Shown: piece by piece, positions 44,028 through 53,271 of the stretch
Numbering within the stretch: the stretch's first letter is position 1
Layout of the letters: each line of letters begins with the position of its first letter
Assembly (NCBI RefSeq): GCF_003664255.1
Contig: NZ_RCCV01000001.1
Coordinates: 124,001 to 188,000, forward strand
Reading direction: 5' to 3'
DNA length: 64,000 bases
Source of the DNA: Micromonospora sp. M71_S20
GTDB taxonomy: Bacteria > Actinomycetota > Actinomycetes > Mycobacteriales > Micromonosporaceae
Translations under genes and position numbers: made by a program
The notes under the pieces: model-generated
What the model was told of the DNA's origin: nothing
Database searches by the model: none
The model's input: the letters and a program-made list of their open reading frames with translations, nothing else

Positions 44028-44765
44028 GTGAGAACCGCATTCCGCCGCTTTGGCCGGGCGCTTGCCGCTTGCGCGCTCGCCGCCTCCACCGCCCTCGTGG
44101 GCGTGGTTGCGACCAGCAGCCCCGCGCAGGCGGACGGCTGTTACACATGGGGACGCGTCCTCTCCCAGGGCGCCACCGGCGAGGATGTCCGGCAGCTGCA
44201 GATCCGGCTCGCCGGCTACCCCGGATACAACGCCCAACTCGCCCTCGACGGCTCGTTCGGCCCGGCCACCCGGTCCGCGGTGATCCGCTTCCAGCAGGCG
44301 TACGGCCTGGCCGCGGACGGCATCGCCGGGCCGGCGACCCAGAACCAGCTCTACGCCCTGCAGGACAACGACTGCACCCCGGTCAACTTCACCTACGCCG
44401 AGCTGAACCGGTGCAACAGCACCTGGTCCGGCGGCGCGGTCTCCGCGAGCACCGCCCGCTTCAACGCGCTGGTGTCGATGTGGAAGCTCCAGGCCATGCG
44501 GAAGGCCCTCGGCAGCGTGTCGATCAACATCAGCAGCGGCTTCCGCAGCTACTCGTGCAACAGCGCGGTCGGCGGCGCCTCCAACAGCCGGCACCTCTAC
44601 GGCGACGGCGTCGACCTGGTCGGGTCGCCCTCGTTCTGCCGGCTGGCCCAGCAGGCCCGCTACCACGGCTTCGGCAACATCCTCGGCCCCGGCTACCCGG
44701 GTCACAACGACCACACCCACGTCGGTGCGGTCGGTGGCTGGTCCGCGCCGAGCTGCGGGATCTGA
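44028..44765 (+). CDS. Secreted M15-type D,D-carboxypeptidase with PG-binding domain
   Basis: The 245-residue exported enzyme has a signal peptide (cleaved after about SSPAQA, residue 36), a peptidoglycan-binding domain (about 40-105: LSQGATGEDVRQLQIRLAG... GPATRSAVIRFQQAYG) and a zinc D-Ala-D-Ala carboxypeptidase domain (SGFRS; SRHLYGDGVDL; HNDHTHV, with His, Asp and His as metal ligands). It trims peptidoglycan stems outside the cell. GTG 44028 has GGGAG upstream; ATG 43980 is an alternative that adds 16 residues. It has an AT-rich upstream region unusual for the window. Confidence 0.9.
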   Translation: MRTAFRRFGRALAACALAASTALVGVVATSSPAQADGCYTWGRVLSQGATGEDVRQLQIRLAGYPGYNAQLALDGSFGPATRSAVIRFQQAYGLAADGIAGPATQNQLYALQDNDCTPVNFTYAELNRCNSTWSGGAVSASTARFNALVSMWKLQAMRKALGSVSINISSGFRSYSCNSAVGGASNSRHLYGDGVDLVGSPSFCRLAQQARYHGFGNILGPGYPGHNDHTHVGAVGGWSAPSCGI

Positions 44766-44785
44766 CGACCTGACGACCTGACGAC

Positions 44786-44813
44786 GAAGGCCCCCTCGGT
44801 GCGGGGGGCCTTC
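44786..44813. terminator. Bidirectional terminator between the M15 gene and thrS
   Basis: GAAGGCCCCC (44786-44795) and GGGGGCCTTC (44804-44813) form a 10-bp perfect stem with an 8-base loop between the two convergent genes. Confidence 0.8.
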
Positions 44814-44826
44814 GGTGCGTGGCGGG

Positions 44827-46827
44827 TCAGGCGGCGGACGGGCCGACGTTGGTCCGGGAGCCGACCACGTCGAGCACGTGGGCCACGGCGTCGGCGACCG
44901 GCACGCCGTTGCGCTGCGAGCCGTCCCGGTAGCGGAACGAGACGGTGCCGGCGGCCACGTCGTCGTCGCCGGCGATCACCATGAACGGGATCTTCTGCTG
45001 CTGGGCGGTGCGGATCTTCTTCTGCATCCGGTCGTCGCCCGCGTCGACCTGGGCGCGGACGCCCTCGGCGCGCAGCGCGGCGACGAAGCCGTGCAGGTAG
45101 TCGGTGTGGTCCTCGCGGATCGGGATGCCGACCACCTGCACCGGCGCCAGCCACGCCGGGAACGCGCCCGCGTAGTGCTCGGTGAGCACCCCGAAGAAGC
45201 GCTCGATCGAGCCGAAGAGCGCCCGGTGGATCATCACCGGCCGCTGCCGGGTGCCGTCGGCGGCCTGGAACTCCAGCCCGAAGCGCTCCGGCAGGTTGAA
45301 GTCGACCTGGATGGTGGACATCTGCCAGGTCCGGCCGATGGCGTCCTTGGCCTGCACCGAGATCTTCGGGCCGTAGAAGGCCGCGCCACCGGGGTCGGGC
45401 ACGAGGTCCAGCCCGGACTCCTCGGCGGCGGAGCGCAGGGCCTCGGTGGCCCGCTCCCAGTTCTCGTCGGTGCCGACCGACTTCTCCGGGTTGCGGGTGG
45501 ACAGCTCCAGGTAGAAGTCGTCCAGGCCGTAGTCGCGCAGCAGATCCAGCACGAACGACAGCAGCGACTTGAGTTCGCCCGCCATCTGCTCCTGCGTGCA
45601 GTAGATGTGCGCGTCGTCCTGGGTCATGCCGCGTACCCGGGTCAGGCCGTGCACCACGCCGGACTTCTCGAACCGGTAGACCGACCCGAACTCGAACAGC
45701 CGCAGCGGCAGCTCGCGGTAGGACCGCCCCCGGGACCGGAAGATCAGGTTGTGGAAGGGGCAGTTCATCGGCTTGAGGTAGTAGTTCGCCCCCTCCATCT
45801 CCATGGGCGGGTACATGCCGTCGGCGTACCACTGGAGGTGCCCGGAGGTCTCGAAGAGCTGCGCCTTGGTGATGTGTGGGGTGTTGACGAACTCGTAGCC
45901 CGCCTCCTCGTGCCGGCGGCGCGAGTAGTTCTCCAGCTCCCGGCGGATGATGCCGCCCTTGGGGTGGAAGACCGCCAGGCCGGAGCCGATCTCGTCGGGG
46001 AAGCTGAACAGGTCCAGGTCCGCGCCGAGCTTGCGGTGGTCGCGCCGCGCGGCCTCCTCCAGCAGCTTCAGGTACGCCTTCAGCTCGTCCCGGGTCGGCC
46101 AGGCGGTGCCGTAGACCCGCTGGAGCTGCGGGTTCTTCTCCGACCCCCGCCAGTACGCGGCGGCCGAGCGCATCAGCTTGAACGCACCGATCAGCCGGGT
46201 GTTCGGCAGGTGCGGGCCCCGGCACAGGTCCGACCAGCAGACCTTGTCCTCGTTGGCGGCGAGGTTGTCGTAGATGGTCAGCTCGCCGCCGCCCACCTCC
46301 ATCACCTCGGAGGTGTCCAGCCCCTCGCCCTTGACGTCGATGAGCTCCAGCTTGAACGGCTCGGCGGCCAGCTCGGCCTTCGCCTCGTCGAGACTGCCGA
46401 AGCGCCGGCGGCGGAACCGCTGGCCGGACTTGACGATCTCCTGCATCCGCTTCTCGAGCTTGCCGAGGTCGTCCGGCTGGAACGGCTTGTCGACGGCGAA
46501 GTCGTAGTAGAAGCCGTTCTCGATGGGCGGGCCGATGCCGAGCTTGGCCTCCGGGAAGACGTCCTGCACGGCCTGGGCGAGCACGTGCGCGCAGGAGTGC
46601 CGCAGCACGTTGAGCCCGTCCGGCGAGTCGAGGCTGACCGGCTCGACCTCGGTGTCGGCCTGCGGGGCCCAGTCCAGGTCGCGCAGCTGGCCCTGCGGGT
46701 CGCGGACCACCACGATCGCCTTCGGGCCGGACGCGGGCAGACCGGCCGCGGCCACCGCGTCGGCCGCCGTGGTCCCGGCGGCGACGACGACGGGGTCGGC
46801 CACGGCGGGGGTACGGGGTGCGGACAC
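44827..46827 (-). CDS. thrS: Threonyl-tRNA synthetase
   Basis: The 666-residue enzyme has all domains of bacterial ThrRS: N-terminal TGS domain (about 1-70), editing domain with HSCAHVLA and CRGPHLPNT, catalytic core with class II motifs and zinc ligands in [11 protein letters not shown], motif 3 near [14 protein letters not shown], and an anticodon-binding domain beginning [13 protein letters not shown] 46827 has GGAGGAG five bases upstream. No T-box was seen in its leader. It starts the leftward housekeeping block. Confidence 0.97.
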   Translation of the reverse strand: MSAPRTPAVADPVVVAAGTTAADAVAAAGLPASGPKAIVVVRDPQGQLRDLDWAPQADTEVEPVSLDSPDGLNVLRHSCAHVLAQAVQDVFPEAKLGIGPPIENGFYYDFAVDKPFQPDDLGKLEKRMQEIVKSGQRFRRRRFGSLDEAKAELAAEPFKLELIDVKGEGLDTSEVMEVGGGELTIYDNLAANEDKVCWSDLCRGPHLPNTRLIGAFKLMRSAAAYWRGSEKNPQLQRVYGTAWPTRDELKAYLKLLEEAARRDHRKLGADLDLFSFPDEIGSGLAVFHPKGGIIRRELENYSRRRHEEAGYEFVNTPHITKAQLFETSGHLQWYADGMYPPMEMEGANYYLKPMNCPFHNLIFRSRGRSYRELPLRLFEFGSVYRFEKSGVVHGLTRVRGMTQDDAHIYCTQEQMAGELKSLLSFVLDLLRDYGLDDFYLELSTRNPEKSVGTDENWERATEALRSAAEESGLDLVPDPGGAAFYGPKISVQAKDAIGRTWQMSTIQVDFNLPERFGLEFQAADGTRQRPVMIHRALFGSIERFFGVLTEHYAGAFPAWLAPVQVVGIPIREDHTDYLHGFVAALRAEGVRAQVDAGDDRMQKKIRTAQQQKIPFMVIAGDDDVAAGTVSFRYRDGSQRNGVPVADAVAHVLDVVGSRTNVGPSAA

Positions 46828-47082
46828 GGTGACTCCTCCAGCAGACGGCACGGATGACGCCGAACGTTCGGCTCCTGCGATGCTATCGGTCGCCCCCGCC
46901 GGCACGGTCGCCGACGCCACCGCCCCCGGGTCCGTGCCCGGGGCGCCGCCCCGCCGGCGCCCCGGGAGTGGCCGACCGCGTCGGCGGTTTGGCCGGCGTC
47001 GTGAGCCTCGCGTTGAACCTTTCCGTCCCCGCATCCGAACTACCCGGTGTGGCCGGAACCGGTGCCGGCCCCGTGGAGACGG

Positions 47083-48015
47083 ATGGGACCGACGATGGCG
47101 ACGATGCACGGTGCGCGCCCCCGGCGCCGGGCCGCGACGGTGGCGGCGATGCGCGGTGTGCGGCCCCGGCGCCGGGCCGTGACGATGGCCGTCCTGGTGG
47201 CGGCCGGGGTGCTGACCTGGCCCGCCCCGGCGTACGCGACAGACGTGACGACCAGCCCGACGCAGGCGCGGCAGGGCGGTTCCGTGAAGCTGGAGTTCGT
47301 GGTGCCCGACGAGCTGCCAGGCGCCCGCGCAGACCGGATCGAGGTCCGGCTGCCGGCCGACGCCCCGATCGCCGAGGTCTATCCGATGTCGGTGCCCGGC
47401 TGGGCGCCCCGGATCACCTCCCGCCGGCTCGACCAGCCGGTCGCCGGCATCCACTCGTCCCGGATCGACGAGGTCGTCAGCGCGGTGACCTGGATCCGGA
47501 TGCCCGGCACGGCCCCCGGCCCGGCCCGGCTCACCCTGTCCATGGGGCCGCTGCCGCAGGCCGACCGGCTCACCTTCGAGGTGGTGCGCACGTACGCCGA
47601 CGGGACGGTGGTGCGCTGGGCCGGGCCGACCGGGGCCCGCCGGGCGCCGGCGCTCACCCTGCTGCCTCCGGCCCCCGGCGGCGCGGCGGCCGGGCACGGC
47701 GGGCACGGCGCCGACCCGGCAGCCGGGGCCGCGGGTGCGCCCCCCGCCGGGGCCGGCAACGTCCCGGCTGCGGGGGCCCGGGCGGCCGGCGTGCCGGCGG
47801 GCGGCGACGCCCCGGCCGGCGGGAACGCGGACGGGATGCTGGCCGCCGGGCTGCTCGCCGGCCTCGGCGGGGGCGCGGCGATCGGCTGGCTGGTCAGCCG
47901 CTGGCGCCGCCGCGAGCCGGCCGAGCCGGTCGACCTGTCGGTGCTGCGGGAGGACCCGACACCCCCGACCGACGGCGGGGTGGGGGCGCCGGGCGGACCG
48001 GTCGCCGCCCGCTGA
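47083..48015 (+). CDS. YcnI-like (DUF1775) secreted, membrane-anchored protein
   Basis: The 310-residue product has a signal sequence ([18 protein letters not shown]), a DUF1775/YcnI domain (about 60-200; [23 protein letters not shown]... [14 protein letters not shown]) and a Gly/Ala-rich linker before a C-terminal membrane helix ([23 protein letters not shown]) and a short cytoplasmic tail. YcnI proteins bind copper and accompany copper uptake genes in other species; none lies here. Before the signal peptide, a 45-bp tandem duplication adds extra starts: ATG at 47083, 47095, 47104 and 47149 are all in frame. The minimal start 47149 would give a normal signal peptide. Confidence 0.72.
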   Translation: MGPTMATMHGARPRRRAATVAAMRGVRPRRRAVTMAVLVAAGVLTWPAPAYATDVTTSPTQARQGGSVKLEFVVPDELPGARADRIEVRLPADAPIAEVYPMSVPGWAPRITSRRLDQPVAGIHSSRIDEVVSAVTWIRMPGTAPGPARLTLSMGPLPQADRLTFEVVRTYADGTVVRWAGPTGARRAPALTLLPPAPGGAAAGHGGHGADPAAGAAGAPPAGAGNVPAAGARAAGVPAGGDAPAGGNADGMLAAGLLAGLGGGAAIGWLVSRWRRREPAEPVDLSVLREDPTPPTDGGVGAPGGPVAAR

Positions 48016-48030
48016 GCGCGGCGCGCGGGG

Positions 48031-48951
48031 TCAGCCGGCCCAGTCCGGCAGGGGCTCGCGGGCGGCCAGCCACTCGGTCGGCACCCCGCCCGGGGTCCCG
48101 ACGCCGGTGTGCGCGGCCACCACCGCCCCGACGATCGCGGCGGTGGTGTCGACGTCCCCGCCGGCCTCGACGCAGGCGCGCACCGCCGCCGGGTAGTCGT
48201 CCAGGTGCACGGCGGCCACCCAGCAGGTGAAGGCGACGGTGTCCTGGGCGGTGACCCGGGAGCCGTTGCCGAGCACGTCGGCGGCCTCGGCCACCGACCG
48301 GTCGAGCAGGCCGGCGGCCCGGCGCACGCCCCGGTGCACCTCGGTGGCCGGGTCCAGCGCGGCGGTGACGCCGGCCAGCAGCCGGTCCGGGGCGGGCCGG
48401 TGGCCGTCGAGGCGGGCGCGGGCGGCCAGCGACGCGGCCACCGCCACCGCGACCGCGCCGGCGACGCCCTCCGGGTGCGCGTGGGTCACCTCGGCCGACG
48501 CCCGGGCCTGCGTCGCCGCCCGCGCGGTGGAGTCGGCGTACCACGCGCCCAGCGGGCCGACCCGCATCGCCGCGCCGTTGCCGCAGGAGCCCTGGCCGTC
48601 GAAGGCCGAGGCGGCCGCGACCGGCCACGGCGTGCCGGTGCGGATCAGCCGCAGGATGGTCACCGCGCCCGGCCCGTACCCCCGGTAGGGCTCGCAGCGC
48701 TCGGCGAAGGCCGCGGCGAGCGCGTCCCGGTCGATCCGGCCGGTCCCGGCGAGGGCGGCGACCACCGAGCAGGCCATCTCCGTGTCGTCGGTCCACTGCC
48801 ACGGCGGTGGGGGCAGCTTCCCGGCGGCCAGGTCGCCCGGGTGCCGGCCGGGGACGAAGAACTGTGAGCCGAGCGCGTCGCCGACCGACAGGCCGGCGAG
48901 GGAGTCCCGGGCCAGCGCGAGGCGGGTGTCGGGAAAGAGCGTGAAGGACAT
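48031..48951 (-). CDS. ADP-ribosylglycohydrolase family protein
   Basis: The 306-residue protein belongs to the DraG/ARH family that removes ADP-ribose from proteins or nucleic acid. Metal-binding acidic clusters are visible: WTDDTEMA near residue 55, and DVDTTAAIVGAVVAA near the C-terminus. GVAGAVAVAVAAS and GNGAAMRVGPLGA are further family blocks. ATG 48951 (MSFTLFPDTR) is used; a longer frame to 49032 runs into the divergent promoter. Substrate is unknown. Confidence 0.88.
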   Translation of the reverse strand: MSFTLFPDTRLALARDSLAGLSVGDALGSQFFVPGRHPGDLAAGKLPPPPWQWTDDTEMACSVVAALAGTGRIDRDALAAAFAERCEPYRGYGPGAVTILRLIRTGTPWPVAAASAFDGQGSCGNGAAMRVGPLGAWYADSTARAATQARASAEVTHAHPEGVAGAVAVAVAASLAARARLDGHRPAPDRLLAGVTAALDPATEVHRGVRRAAGLLDRSVAEAADVLGNGSRVTAQDTVAFTCWVAAVHLDDYPAAVRACVEAGGDVDTTAAIVGAVVAAHTGVGTPGGVPTEWLAAREPLPDWAG

Positions 48952-49024
48952 CGTTGTACCAGCTTGCCCTGTTGCCGCGTGCGCCGCAACGCGCTCGACT
49001 TGCCACCGCGAGTACGGTCTTGCT

Positions 49025-49714
49025 GTGGCCACCGTGCTCCTGGTCGAAGACGATCACGTCGTACGCGGCGCGATGCTGCGATCCCTCGCCGACCGGGGGC
49101 ACGCCGTGCACGCCGTCGGCACGGCGCTGGACGCGCTGCGCCGGGTGGCGGCCGAGACCCCCGACCTCGTGGTGCTCGACCTCGGGCTGCCCGACCTCGA
49201 CGGCTCGGACGCGCTGCGGATGCTGCGCGGCATCACCGACGTGCCGATCATCATCGCCACCGCCCGCGACGACGAGCAGTCCGTGGTCCGGCTGCTGCGC
49301 GCCGGGGCCGACGACTACATGGTCAAGCCGTTCACCGGCGCGCACCTCGACGCGCGGATCACCACCGTGCTGCGCCGGGCCGGGCGGGCCAGCCGGACGG
49401 TGCAGCCGGCCGTGCACAGCGTCAGCGGGCTGCGGGTGGACGTCGGCGAGCGCAGCGCCCACCTCGACGGCGAGCCGCTGGCGCTGACCCGCAAGGAATT
49501 CGACCTGCTGGCCTATCTCGCCGCACGACCGGGCCGGGTAGTGTCCCGCCGGGAACTTCTGGAGGAGGTATGGCGGCAGCCATCGGTCGGCGAGGACCAG
49601 ACCATCGACGTTCACCTGTACTGGCTGCGCCGCAAAATGGGCGAGTCCGCGGCGAAGCCGCGCTACCTGCGCACCGTGCGGGGGGTCGGCTTCCGGCTGG
49701 TGGCGCCGGACTGA
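49025..49714 (+). CDS. OmpR-type response regulator
   Basis: This 229-residue regulator has a receiver domain (acidic pair in VLLVEDDHV, Asp in LVVLDLGLPDLDG near 52, Lys in YMVKPFT near 101) and a winged-helix output domain (TRKEFDLLAYLAARPGRVVSRRELLEEVW... YLRTVRGVGFRL). TACGGT at 49013-49018 ends six bases before GTG 49025, so the mRNA is probably leaderless. The kinase gene follows immediately. Confidence 0.95.
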   Translation: MATVLLVEDDHVVRGAMLRSLADRGHAVHAVGTALDALRRVAAETPDLVVLDLGLPDLDGSDALRMLRGITDVPIIIATARDDEQSVVRLLRAGADDYMVKPFTGAHLDARITTVLRRAGRASRTVQPAVHSVSGLRVDVGERSAHLDGEPLALTRKEFDLLAYLAARPGRVVSRRELLEEVWRQPSVGEDQTIDVHLYWLRRKMGESAAKPRYLRTVRGVGFRLVAPD

Positions 49715-51132
49715 GGCCGTCGCTGGCCCTGCTCACGGCCGGCATGTGCGCCCTGGTGGCGCTGGCGTTCCTCGTCCCGCTCGCCCTCGGTCTCGAGGAC
49801 CGGGCGCGCGAGGAGGCCATCGCGGACGCCGCCCGGCGCAGTGCGCTGGTGACCGGCGCCCTCACCGTCAGCACCGACCCCGCCGTGGTGCAGCGGGTCG
49901 TGGCGGCCAGCGGCGACGACCCGGCCACCCGGCCGGTCGTGCGCGGGCTCGGGATGGACGAGTCGTCGGCCCGCGCCGACGCCGGGAGCCTGGAGCGCGC
50001 GCGGGCCGAGCGGCGCTCCGTGGTCGTCGACGTCGAGGGCGGCGTGCTCCGGCTGGACCCGGTGGTGCTCGGCGACACCACGGCCGTGGTCGAGGTCTTC
50101 GTGCCCGAGTCGGCGCTGGGCGGCAACAGCCGGTGGCTGCTGCTGCTCGGGGTGGCCGCCGCACTGGTGGGCGCGGCGGTGCTGGTGGTGGACCGGGTCG
50201 CCGCCCGCGCGGTCGACTCGGCCCGGGGCCTGGTCCGGGCGGCGCTCGCGATCGGCGACGGCGACCAGGGCGTACGCGTCGACCCGAGCGGCCCTCGGGA
50301 ACTGGCCGAGGCCGGGCACGCCTTCAACCGGATGGCCGACCGGCTGGACGCGGCCCGCACCGACGAGCGGGAGTTGGTCGCCGACCTGTCGCACCGGCTG
50401 CGCACCCCGCTGACGGTGCTGCGGCTGGACGCGGAGGCACTGGAGTCCGACGACACCAGCGTGGGCTCGTTCAGCGAGGCGGAGCTGGACCGGCGGCGCG
50501 GCATCCGCCGGATCCGGCAGGCGATCGTCACCCTCGAGGGCGAGATCGATGTGCTGATCAAGACCACCCGCAAGGCGGTCGCGCACGAGGCCGGGCCGGC
50601 GGAGTGCGACGTCAGCGAGGTGGTGCGGGACCGGATGGTGTTCTGGGCCGCCCTGGCCGGCGACCAGAACCGGCCGCACCGGGTCAGCGGCGCCCAACTG
50701 CGCATCCCGGCGCCGGTTCCCCGGGCCGAGCTGGCCGCCGCGCTGGACGCGGTGATCGGCAACGTCTTCCGCTACACCCCGCAGGGCACCGCGTTCGAGG
50801 TGGCGGTCTCCCGCCGCGACGGATACGTGGCCATCCGGATCGACGACGCCGGCCCGGGGATCGCCAACCCGGACCGGGCGCTGCGCCGGGGCACCAGCGA
50901 CCAGGGCTCGACCGGGCTGGGGCTGGACATCGCCAAGCGGGTGGCGTTGCAGGCGAACGGCTCGGTCAGCATCGACCGGGCCCGGCTGGGCGGGGCGAGC
51001 GTGGTGATGCTACTCGCCGACCCGGAGGCGACGCCCCGGCAGGTCAGCCGGTTCGGCCTGGTCGGCCGGATGGCGCGGGAGCAGAAGACCGGCAGCCGTC
51101 GCTGGCCCCGCCAGCGGCCCACCGGCGACTGA
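49711..51132 (+). CDS. Sensor histidine kinase, probable CTG start
   Basis: This kinase pairs with the OmpR-type regulator. It has a membrane helix at the N-terminus, an external domain (about 30-145), a second helix (about 148-168), HAMP, a HisKA domain with VADLSHRLRTPLTVLRLD, and HATPase (ASVIGNVFRYTP-type; GPGIANPD; GTSDQGSTGLGLDIAK). The first in-frame ATG is at 49744 and would cut the first membrane helix short. CTG 49711 overlaps the upstream stop as CTGA and restores a full helix (RPSLALLTAGMCALVALAFLVPLALG). The coordinates use that start, giving 473 residues. Confidence 0.85.
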   Translation: MRPSLALLTAGMCALVALAFLVPLALGLEDRAREEAIADAARRSALVTGALTVSTDPAVVQRVVAASGDDPATRPVVRGLGMDESSARADAGSLERARAERRSVVVDVEGGVLRLDPVVLGDTTAVVEVFVPESALGGNSRWLLLLGVAAALVGAAVLVVDRVAARAVDSARGLVRAALAIGDGDQGVRVDPSGPRELAEAGHAFNRMADRLDAARTDERELVADLSHRLRTPLTVLRLDAEALESDDTSVGSFSEAELDRRRGIRRIRQAIVTLEGEIDVLIKTTRKAVAHEAGPAECDVSEVVRDRMVFWAALAGDQNRPHRVSGAQLRIPAPVPRAELAAALDAVIGNVFRYTPQGTAFEVAVSRRDGYVAIRIDDAGPGIANPDRALRRGTSDQGSTGLGLDIAKRVALQANGSVSIDRARLGGASVVMLLADPEATPRQVSRFGLVGRMAREQKTGSRRWPRQRPTGD

Positions 51133-51305
51133 GCCGCGGCCCGGACGGATGCCCCGGATCGACGGCCGGTTGTGGGGCGGCGCAAGTCTTCCTTAGATCG
51201 AGGTTAACCACGGTGCCGGAGCGGGCCGGCGCTGACAGGATCGAATCCGAACCCATCAGTTCCACCGGTCAATGCCTCGGGGCACCCCACCGGCCGGTGG
51301 AACCG

Positions 51306-51355
51306 GGCGCGCGGCGGGAGACTCGGTCCCCCCACACCTCCTCCCGCCGCGCGCC
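51306..51355. terminator. Terminator between the kinase and adenosine deaminase genes
   Basis: A 15-bp perfect stem GGCGCGCGGCGGGAG/CTCCCGCCGCGCGCC with a 20-base loop lies between convergent genes. Confidence 0.75.
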
Positions 51356-51366
51356 GTCCCCTCCGC

Positions 51367-52392
51367 TCAGCCGGTGGCGGCGGCCAGGTGGGCGTCGATC
51401 TCGGCGGTGATCCGCCGCTTGCCGGCCGGGTCCAGGAACGAGGCGGTCACCGCGTCGCGGGCCAGCGCGGCCAGTCCCTCCGGGCCCACGTCGAGCAGCC
51501 GGGCCGCGACGGCGTACTCGTCGTCGAGGGTGGTGCCGAACATCGGCGGGTCGTCGGAGTTGATGGTGACCAGCAGGCCGGCGTCGACCAACTGCCGCAG
51601 CGGGTGCTCCTCGATGCTGGCCACCGCGCGGGTACGCACGTTGGAGGTCGGGCAGACCTCCATGCCGATCCGGTGCTCGGCGAGATACGCCAGCAGCTCC
51701 GGGTCCCGCGCGGCGGAGATGCCGTGCCCGATCCGCTCCGCGCCCAGGTCGCGCAGCGCGTCCCAGACGGTCTCGGGGCCGGTGGTCTCGCCGGCGTGCG
51801 GCACCGAACGCAGCCCGGCTGCCCGGGCCCGGTCGAAGTACGGCTTGAACTGCGGCCGGGGCACCCCGATCTCGGGGCCGCCGAGGCCGAAGCTGATCAG
51901 CCCGTCCGGGCGCTCCTCCAGCGAGATGCGCAGCGTTTCCTCGGCCGCCGCCAGGCCGGCCTCGCCGGGGATGTCGAAGCACCAGCGCAGCTCGATGCCG
52001 AAGTCCGCCTCGGCCCGCTTGCGGGCGTCCTCGATCGCCTCGCAGAACGCGGGCGCGGGGATCCCCCGGTGCACGTGCGAGTAGGGCGTGACGGTCAGCT
52101 CGGCGTAGCGGACCTGCTGGCGGGCCAGCTCGCGGGCGACCTCGTGGGTGAGCAGCCAGACGTCGTCGGGGTCGCGGATCAGGTCCACGACGCTCAGGTA
52201 GACCTCGATGAAGTGCGCGAAGTCGCGGAAGGCGAAGTAGTCGGCGAGCGCGGCCGGGTCGGCGGGCACGGGGCTGCGGCCCTCGTGGCGGGCGGCCAGC
52301 TCGGCGACGATCCGGGGCGAGGCGGAGCCGACGTGGTGCACGTGCAGCTCCACCTTGGGCAGTCCGGCGATGAAGGTTTGCAGGTCGGTCAC
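51367..52392 (-). CDS. add: Adenosine deaminase family hydrolase
   Basis: The 341-residue TIM-barrel hydrolase deaminates adenosine or a similar nucleoside. Zinc and catalytic residues are visible: KVELHVHHVGSAS at the N-terminus, the HAGE motif near residue 205, RIGHGISA, and NSDDPPMFGT near 285. The HHVGSAS variant of the usual HLEG is common in actinobacteria. Relatives include aminodeoxyfutalosine deaminases, an alternative. GTG 52392 overlaps the upstream methyltransferase stop (GTGA). No other men or purine genes are adjacent. Confidence 0.9.
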   Translation of the reverse strand: MTDLQTFIAGLPKVELHVHHVGSASPRIVAELAARHEGRSPVPADPAALADYFAFRDFAHFIEVYLSVVDLIRDPDDVWLLTHEVARELARQQVRYAELTVTPYSHVHRGIPAPAFCEAIEDARKRAEADFGIELRWCFDIPGEAGLAAAEETLRISLEERPDGLISFGLGGPEIGVPRPQFKPYFDRARAAGLRSVPHAGETTGPETVWDALRDLGAERIGHGISAARDPELLAYLAEHRIGMEVCPTSNVRTRAVASIEEHPLRQLVDAGLLVTINSDDPPMFGTTLDDEYAVAARLLDVGPEGLAALARDAVTASFLDPAGKRRITAEIDAHLAAATG

Positions 52393-53186
52393 TGGTTCTC
52401 CTCTGCGCGGGCGCCGGTGCGGGCGACGAAGAAGACGCGGCGGAACGGGAAGTGCACCTGGCCGTGCCGCACCGGGTACGCCTCGGCGAGGCGTACGCCC
52501 AGTTCGGCCCGGAAGTCGGACCAGCCGGCGGCGTCCAGGGCCGCGCGGACCGGCCGGAGCGCCGTCCCCTCCAGCCAGCTCAGCACGGGGTGGTCGGCGT
52601 CGGCGCGGGCCGGCAGCAGGTGCACGTAGGTAGTCTCCCAGGCGTCGACCGCGCAGCCGGCACCGGTCAACAGGTCGGCGTAGCCGACGGCGGTGTCGTC
52701 GGCCGGGGGCCGGCGCAGCAGCCCGGCGACGTCGGCACGCCACGCCGGCCGGTCGGCGACCTCCCGCAGCGCCCGGTGCGAGGGGGCGTCGAAGTTGCCG
52801 GGCACCTGCACGGCCAGCCAGGCCCCGGCGGGCAGTTCCCGGGCCCAGCGGGTGAGCAGCTCCCGGTGGCCGGGCACCCACTGGAGCACGGCGTTGCTGA
52901 CCAAGACGTCCACGTCGGGTTCCGGGTGCCAGTGCCGGACGTCGCCGACGACGAAGGAGACCCCGGGGGCGACGGCGGCGGCCTGCGCGATCATCTCCGG
53001 TGAGGAGTCGAGGCCGGCGACCCGGCTGTCCGGCCACCGCTCGGCGAGGGTGGCGGTCAGGTTGCCGGGGCCGCACCCGAGGTCGACCACCGCGCGCGGG
53101 CGCTCGGCGGGGACCCGGGCGAGCAGCTCGTGGAAGGGCCGGGAGCGCTCGTCGCCGTAGCGCAGGTATGTCGTCGGATCCCACAT
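52389..53186 (-). CDS. tam: Trans-aconitate 2-methyltransferase-like protein
   Basis: The 265-residue class I methyltransferase has motif I VVDLGCGPGNLT (residues 33-44), the acidic residue in AGLDSSPEM, DVRHWHPEPDVDVLVSNAVLQWVPGH, and the C-terminal segment of Tam proteins. Tam methylates trans-aconitate, an inhibitor of aconitase, with S-adenosylmethionine. ATG 53186 has GGGAGG upstream. It is the first gene of a pair with the deaminase gene and is divergent from an aldo/keto reductase gene. Confidence 0.87.
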   Translation of the reverse strand: MWDPTTYLRYGDERSRPFHELLARVPAERPRAVVDLGCGPGNLTATLAERWPDSRVAGLDSSPEMIAQAAAVAPGVSFVVGDVRHWHPEPDVDVLVSNAVLQWVPGHRELLTRWARELPAGAWLAVQVPGNFDAPSHRALREVADRPAWRADVAGLLRRPPADDTAVGYADLLTGAGCAVDAWETTYVHLLPARADADHPVLSWLEGTALRPVRAALDAAGWSDFRAELGVRLAEAYPVRHGQVHFPFRRVFFVARTGARAEENQ

Positions 53187-53200
53187 GGCTGCCTCCCAAA

Positions 53201-53264
53201 CCGTACGTTCGTCTTGTTTCACCGTACGGCCCGTCGCGCGACCGGACAAGCCGATCACTAGGCT
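53201..53264. promoter_or_regulatory. Divergent promoter region with paired CCGTACG motifs
   Basis: CCGTACG occurs at 53201-53207 and 53222-53228, 21 bp (two turns) apart, in the 85-bp gap between tam and the aldo/keto reductase gene. TAGGCT at 53259-53264 ends seven bases before ATG 53272, a leaderless -10. Spacing suggests a dimeric repressor, perhaps TetR-like, but none is adjacent. Confidence 0.5.
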
Positions 53265-53271
53265 CAGTCCC

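Noticed and set aside
46828..47082. Possible T-box riboswitch before thrS
   Set aside because: I could not find the T-box antiterminator sequence; the gap is short and G+C-rich without its stems.
44827..47706. Long N-terminal extension of ThrRS
   Set aside because: GTG 46827 has an excellent Shine-Dalgarno and begins the normal TGS domain; the extension is low-complexity and overlaps the divergent gene.
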